64,000 nt of DNA from Pelomonas sp052436255 (lineage in GTDB: Bacteria > Pseudomonadota > Gammaproteobacteria > Burkholderiales > Burkholderiaceae_C): positions 36,680 to 100,679 of the forward strand of contig JBQVNP010000005.1 in NCBI GenBank assembly GCA_052436255.1, read 5' to 3'. Below the pieces are notes generated by a model. It ran no database searches. It was given only the letters and a program-made list of their open reading frames with translations, and was not told the origin of the DNA. Positions within the stretch are counted from its first letter, which is position 1; each line of letters opens with the position of its first letter. A program made the translations under genes and the position numbers. Shown here one piece after another: positions 61,315 to 64,000 of this stretch.

Positions 61315-63112
61315 CGTTTTCCGACAGGTGGCGTTTGCGGACGCGAACGCTCTTGGGCGTGATCTCGACCAGTTCGTCGTCGTCGATGAAGTCCACGCCG
61401 TATTCCAGCGTCAGCTCGATGGGCGGCGTGACCTTGATGGCGTCTTCCTTGCCGGAGACGCGGAAGTTGGTCAGCTGCTTGGTGCGCGTCGCGTTGACGA
61501 CGAGGTCGTTGTCGCGGTTGTGGATGCCGACGATCATGCCTTCGTAGACCGGGTCGTTCGGCTTGACGAACATGCGGCCGCGGTCGTCGAGCTTGCCCAG
61601 GGCGTAGGTGAAGATCTCACCATCGTCCATGGAGATCAGCACGCCGTTCTTGCGGCCGCCGATCTCGCCCTTGTGGGGCTCGTAGCCATCGAAGATCGAG
61701 GAGATCAGGCCCGAGCCGCGCGTCAGGTTCATGAACTCGTTGCTGAAGCCGATCAGGCCGCGCGCGGGGATGCGGTACTCCAGGCGCACGCGGCCATGGC
61801 CGTCCGGCTCCATATTGAGCATTTCGCCCTTGCGCAGGCCCAGCGCCTGCATGACGCCGCCCTGGTGGATTTCCTCCACGTCGGCCGTCACCAGCTCCAT
61901 CGGCTCGTGCTTCTCGCCATCGACGTCCTTGAACATCACGCGCGGCTTGGACACGGCCAGCTCGTAGCCCTCGCGGCGCATGTTTTCCAGCAGGATGGTC
62001 AGGTGCAGTTCACCCCGGCCGCAGACCTCGAAGATGCCGTCTTCGTCGGTCTCCTTCACGCGCAGGGCCACGTTGTGCTGCAGCTCCTTTTGCAGGCGGT
62101 CCCAGATCTGGCGGCTGGTGACGAACTTGCCTTCGCGGCCGGCCAGGGGGCTGGTGTTGACGCAGAAGTTCATCGTCAGCGTCGGCTCGTCGACCTTGAG
62201 CATCGGCAGCGGCGCGGGGTTGGCCGGGTCGGTCACGGTGACGCCGATGCCGATGTCCTCGATGCCGTTGATCAGCACGATCTCGCCGGGGCCCGCATCG
62301 GTGACCTGCACGCGGTCCAGGCCGTGGAAGGTCAGCACCTGGTTGATGCGGCCGTTGACGCTCTTGCCGTCCGGACCCTCCATCACGGCGACCTGCATGC
62401 CGGGCTTGATGGTGCCCTGGCTGATGCGGCCCACGCCGATGCGGCCGACGAAGGTGGAGAAGTCGAGCGCAGAGATCTGCAGCTGCAGCGGCGCGGCCGG
62501 GTCGCCGGACTGCGGCGGCACGTGCTTGAGGATGGTGTCGAACAGGGCCGACATGTCGGGCCCCCACTGCTCGCCCGGCGCGCCTTCGGTCAGGGAGGTC
62601 CAGCCGTTGATGCCCGAGGCGTAGACGACCGGGAAATCGAGCTGCTCGTCGGTGGCGCCGAGCTTGTCGAACAGGTCGAAGGCGGCGTTGATGACGGCAT
62701 CAGGCTTGGCGCCCGGCTTGTCCACCTTGTTGACGACGACGATGGGCTTCAAGCCCAGGGCCAGCGCCTTCTTGGTCACGAAGCGGGTCTGCGGCATCGG
62801 GCCTTCCTGGGCGTCGATCAGCAGCACGACGCCGTCGACCATCGACAGCGCGCGTTCGACTTCGCCGCCGAAGTCCGCGTGGCCGGGCGTGTCGACGATG
62901 TTGATGTGCGTGCCACCCCAGGACACGGCGCAGTTCTTGGCCAGGATGGTGATGCCGCGCTCGCGTTCGATGGCATTGCTGTCCATCACGGTGTCGACGA
63001 CCTTCTCGTGGTCGGCGAAGGTGCCGCTCTGTCGCAGGAGCTGGTCCACCATGGTGGTTTTGCCATGGTCGACGTGGGCAATGATGGCAATGTTGCGGAT
63101 CGGGGTGGTCAT
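61289..63112 (-). CDS. typA: ribosome-associated GTPase TypA/BipA
   Basis: Translational GTPase involved in 50S assembly and stress adaptation. G1 is AHVDHGKTTM, G3 DTPGHADFGG, G4 NKVD, followed by domain II and the EF-G-like C-terminal part (GRGELHLTILLENMRREGYELAVSKP; LTRGSGLISSIFDGYEPHKGEI). The 607-aa length is standard. The basic tail (VRKRHLSENERKRASRA) ends within the palindrome. truB ends 26 bases upstream of its start. Confidence 0.97.
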   Translation of the reverse strand: MTTPIRNIAIIAHVDHGKTTMVDQLLRQSGTFADHEKVVDTVMDSNAIERERGITILAKNCAVSWGGTHINIVDTPGHADFGGEVERALSMVDGVVLLIDAQEGPMPQTRFVTKKALALGLKPIVVVNKVDKPGAKPDAVINAAFDLFDKLGATDEQLDFPVVYASGINGWTSLTEGAPGEQWGPDMSALFDTILKHVPPQSGDPAAPLQLQISALDFSTFVGRIGVGRISQGTIKPGMQVAVMEGPDGKSVNGRINQVLTFHGLDRVQVTDAGPGEIVLINGIEDIGIGVTVTDPANPAPLPMLKVDEPTLTMNFCVNTSPLAGREGKFVTSRQIWDRLQKELQHNVALRVKETDEDGIFEVCGRGELHLTILLENMRREGYELAVSKPRVMFKDVDGEKHEPMELVTADVEEIHQGGVMQALGLRKGEMLNMEPDGHGRVRLEYRIPARGLIGFSNEFMNLTRGSGLISSIFDGYEPHKGEIGGRKNGVLISMDDGEIFTYALGKLDDRGRMFVKPNDPVYEGMIVGIHNRDNDLVVNATRTKQLTNFRVSGKEDAIKVTPPIELTLEYGVDFIDDDELVEITPKSVRVRKRHLSENERKRASRA

Positions 63113-63138
63113 GGGACTTGCTTCTAAAAAAAACCGGG

Positions 63139-64000
63139 TCAGGCGCAGAGCAGAGCCTGGACCTCCGGCGGGGTCAACAGGCGGTCGGCGATCAGCTCGC
63201 CAGCAGTGATGTGGGCGCTGCCGAGAAAGGCGCGCGCTTCGGGGCCGTAGACGCGCACCCGTTGGGCATCGGGCGCGTCGACGCGGCGGCGCAGCCCGGA
63301 CAGGAAACGGGCCGCTTCGGGCGCGGGGAGCTGCAGTGCAGGCGCGTCAGCCAGCAGGCGGTCGGGTGAGGTGAGCAGCGCGGCGCGCTGCTCTTCGGGC
63401 AGGGCTTCCAGGGCTGCCAGCGTGATGCTGCCGTCCAGCGTCAGGCTGCCTGAAGCCGTGCGGCGCAGGGCGGCCAGCGAGGCGCCGCAGCCCAGCCGCG
63501 TGCCGATGTCTTCGGCCAGCGTGCGGATGTAGGTGCCTTTGGTACAACGCACGTCGAGGGTCACGCTGCCAGCCTGCACGCTGACGATGTCGATGGCATG
63601 AATCGTCACCCGACGGCTCTTGCGCTCGATCTCGATGCCGGCACGGGCGTACTCGTAGAGCGCCTTGCCTTCGTGCTTGAGCGCCGAGTACATCGGCGGC
63701 ATCTGGTCGATCTCGCCGGTGAAGGCGGCGCAGGCGACGGCGATCTGCTCGGGCGTGATGCCGTCAATCTCGCGGCGCTCCAGCACTTCACCCTCGGCGT
63801 CGCCGGTGGTCGTGCGGATGCCCAAGGCCAGGGTCGCGAGATAGCGCTTGTCGGCATCCAGGCTGAGCTGGCTGAACTTGGTCGCCGCGCCGAAGCACAG
63901 CGGCAGCAGGCCGGTGGCCAGCGGGTCCAGCGTGCCGGTGTGGCCGGCCTTCTCGGCGCGCAGCAGCCACTTGGCCTTCTGCAACGCGTCGTTGCTCGAC
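63139..64000 (-). CDS. truB: tRNA pseudouridine(55) synthase TruB, 5' part cut by window edge
   Basis: Makes the T-loop pseudouridine at position 55. The frame is open to base 64000, where SSNDALQKAKW is already coding, so only about the first 17 residues are missing. The catalytic Asp is in GHTGTLDPLATGLLP; YLATLALGIRTTTGDAEGEV, MPPMYSALKHEGKALYEYAR and GTYIRTLAEDIG are conserved. The C-terminal PUA-like domain ends at 63139. Upstream partner (rbfA/infB) would lie beyond the edge. Confidence 0.96.
   Translation of the reverse strand, partial: SSNDALQKAKWLLRAEKAGHTGTLDPLATGLLPLCFGAATKFSQLSLDADKRYLATLALGIRTTTGDAEGEVLERREIDGITPEQIAVACAAFTGEIDQMPPMYSALKHEGKALYEYARAGIEIERKSRRVTIHAIDIVSVQAGSVTLDVRCTKGTYIRTLAEDIGTRLGCGASLAALRRTASGSLTLDGSITLAALEALPEEQRAALLTSPDRLLADAPALQLPAPEAARFLSGLRRRVDAPDAQRVRVYGPEARAFLGSAHITAGELIADRLLTPPEVQALLCA

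Overview
The window is a densely packed, high-GC chromosomal segment with about 68 protein genes or gene remnants, one structured RNA, and no rRNA, tRNA, insertion sequence, prophage or CRISPR array that I can see. Gene content and order point to a betaproteobacterium of the order Burkholderiales: an isc operon led by iscR, an intracellular PHA depolymerase with nucleophile Cys183, a membrane-anchorless RnfB-like ferredoxin followed by nth, zapA followed by 6S RNA, and pyrG-kdsA-DUF1330-eno-ftsB. The Roseateles/Pelomonas/Rubrivivax neighbourhood would fit, but genus is inference.

Layout. 1-3880 (minus): iron-sulfur assembly operon iscR-iscS-iscU-iscA-hscB-hscA; hscA runs off the left edge. 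4065-6221: uvrB, divergent from an aromatic aminotransferase. 7622-10236: phaZ, an RnfB-like ferredoxin and nth. 10250-12249: small coiled-coil protein, zapA, 6S RNA, EVE-domain protein, TauE/SafE permease, meeting a degenerate GGDEF gene tail to tail. 13469-15965: flavoprotein, rpsU, yqeY, small phosphatase-like protein. 16049-19522: TRAP transporter, with membrane subunits and binding protein convergent around a bidirectional terminator. 19646-24793: pmbA, darP, mog, cysE, trmJ, suhB. 25018-26521: a minimal TonB C-terminal protein and a lone PEP-CTERM-like secreted protein. 26610-35780: mutS, hydrolase, pyrG, kdsA, DUF1330, eno, ftsB, pnuC and a nicotinamide riboside kinase. 35738-38047: hslO, a gamma-carbonic-anhydrase-like protein, DUF455. 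38108-43413: omega-transaminase followed by a close-packed esterase-like/EamA/PIG-L/AstE-like cluster. 43660-48547 (minus): five overlapping genes, outer-membrane barrel, small periplasmic binding protein, PAS-GGDEF cyclase, yghU and a GST. 48679-54953: DsbA-family protein, rdgC, TonB-dependent receptor with a His-rich exported protein, CYTH protein and DEAD-box helicase. 54960-55824: two broken genes. 55880-64000 (minus): dusA, an acyltransferase/HIBCH-like/EamA set, typA and a partial truB.

Most of the window is core housekeeping: Fe-S assembly, DNA repair (uvrB, nth, mutS, rdgC), nucleotide and LPS precursor synthesis, glycolysis, cell division and tRNA modification. The accessory content that stands out is: (i) the barrel/binding-protein/diguanylate-cyclase operon, which looks like an envelope sensor feeding c-di-GMP; (ii) an ogt methyltransferase with a one-base deletion exactly at its catalytic PCHR motif, next to a truncated metallo-beta-lactamase-fold remnant; (iii) unusual inverted repeats in the iscR leader, at the end of typA and before the TonB-like gene; and (iv) the uncharacterised operon at 39484-43413. 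No function is proven here; the system-level proposals are inferences from gene order.
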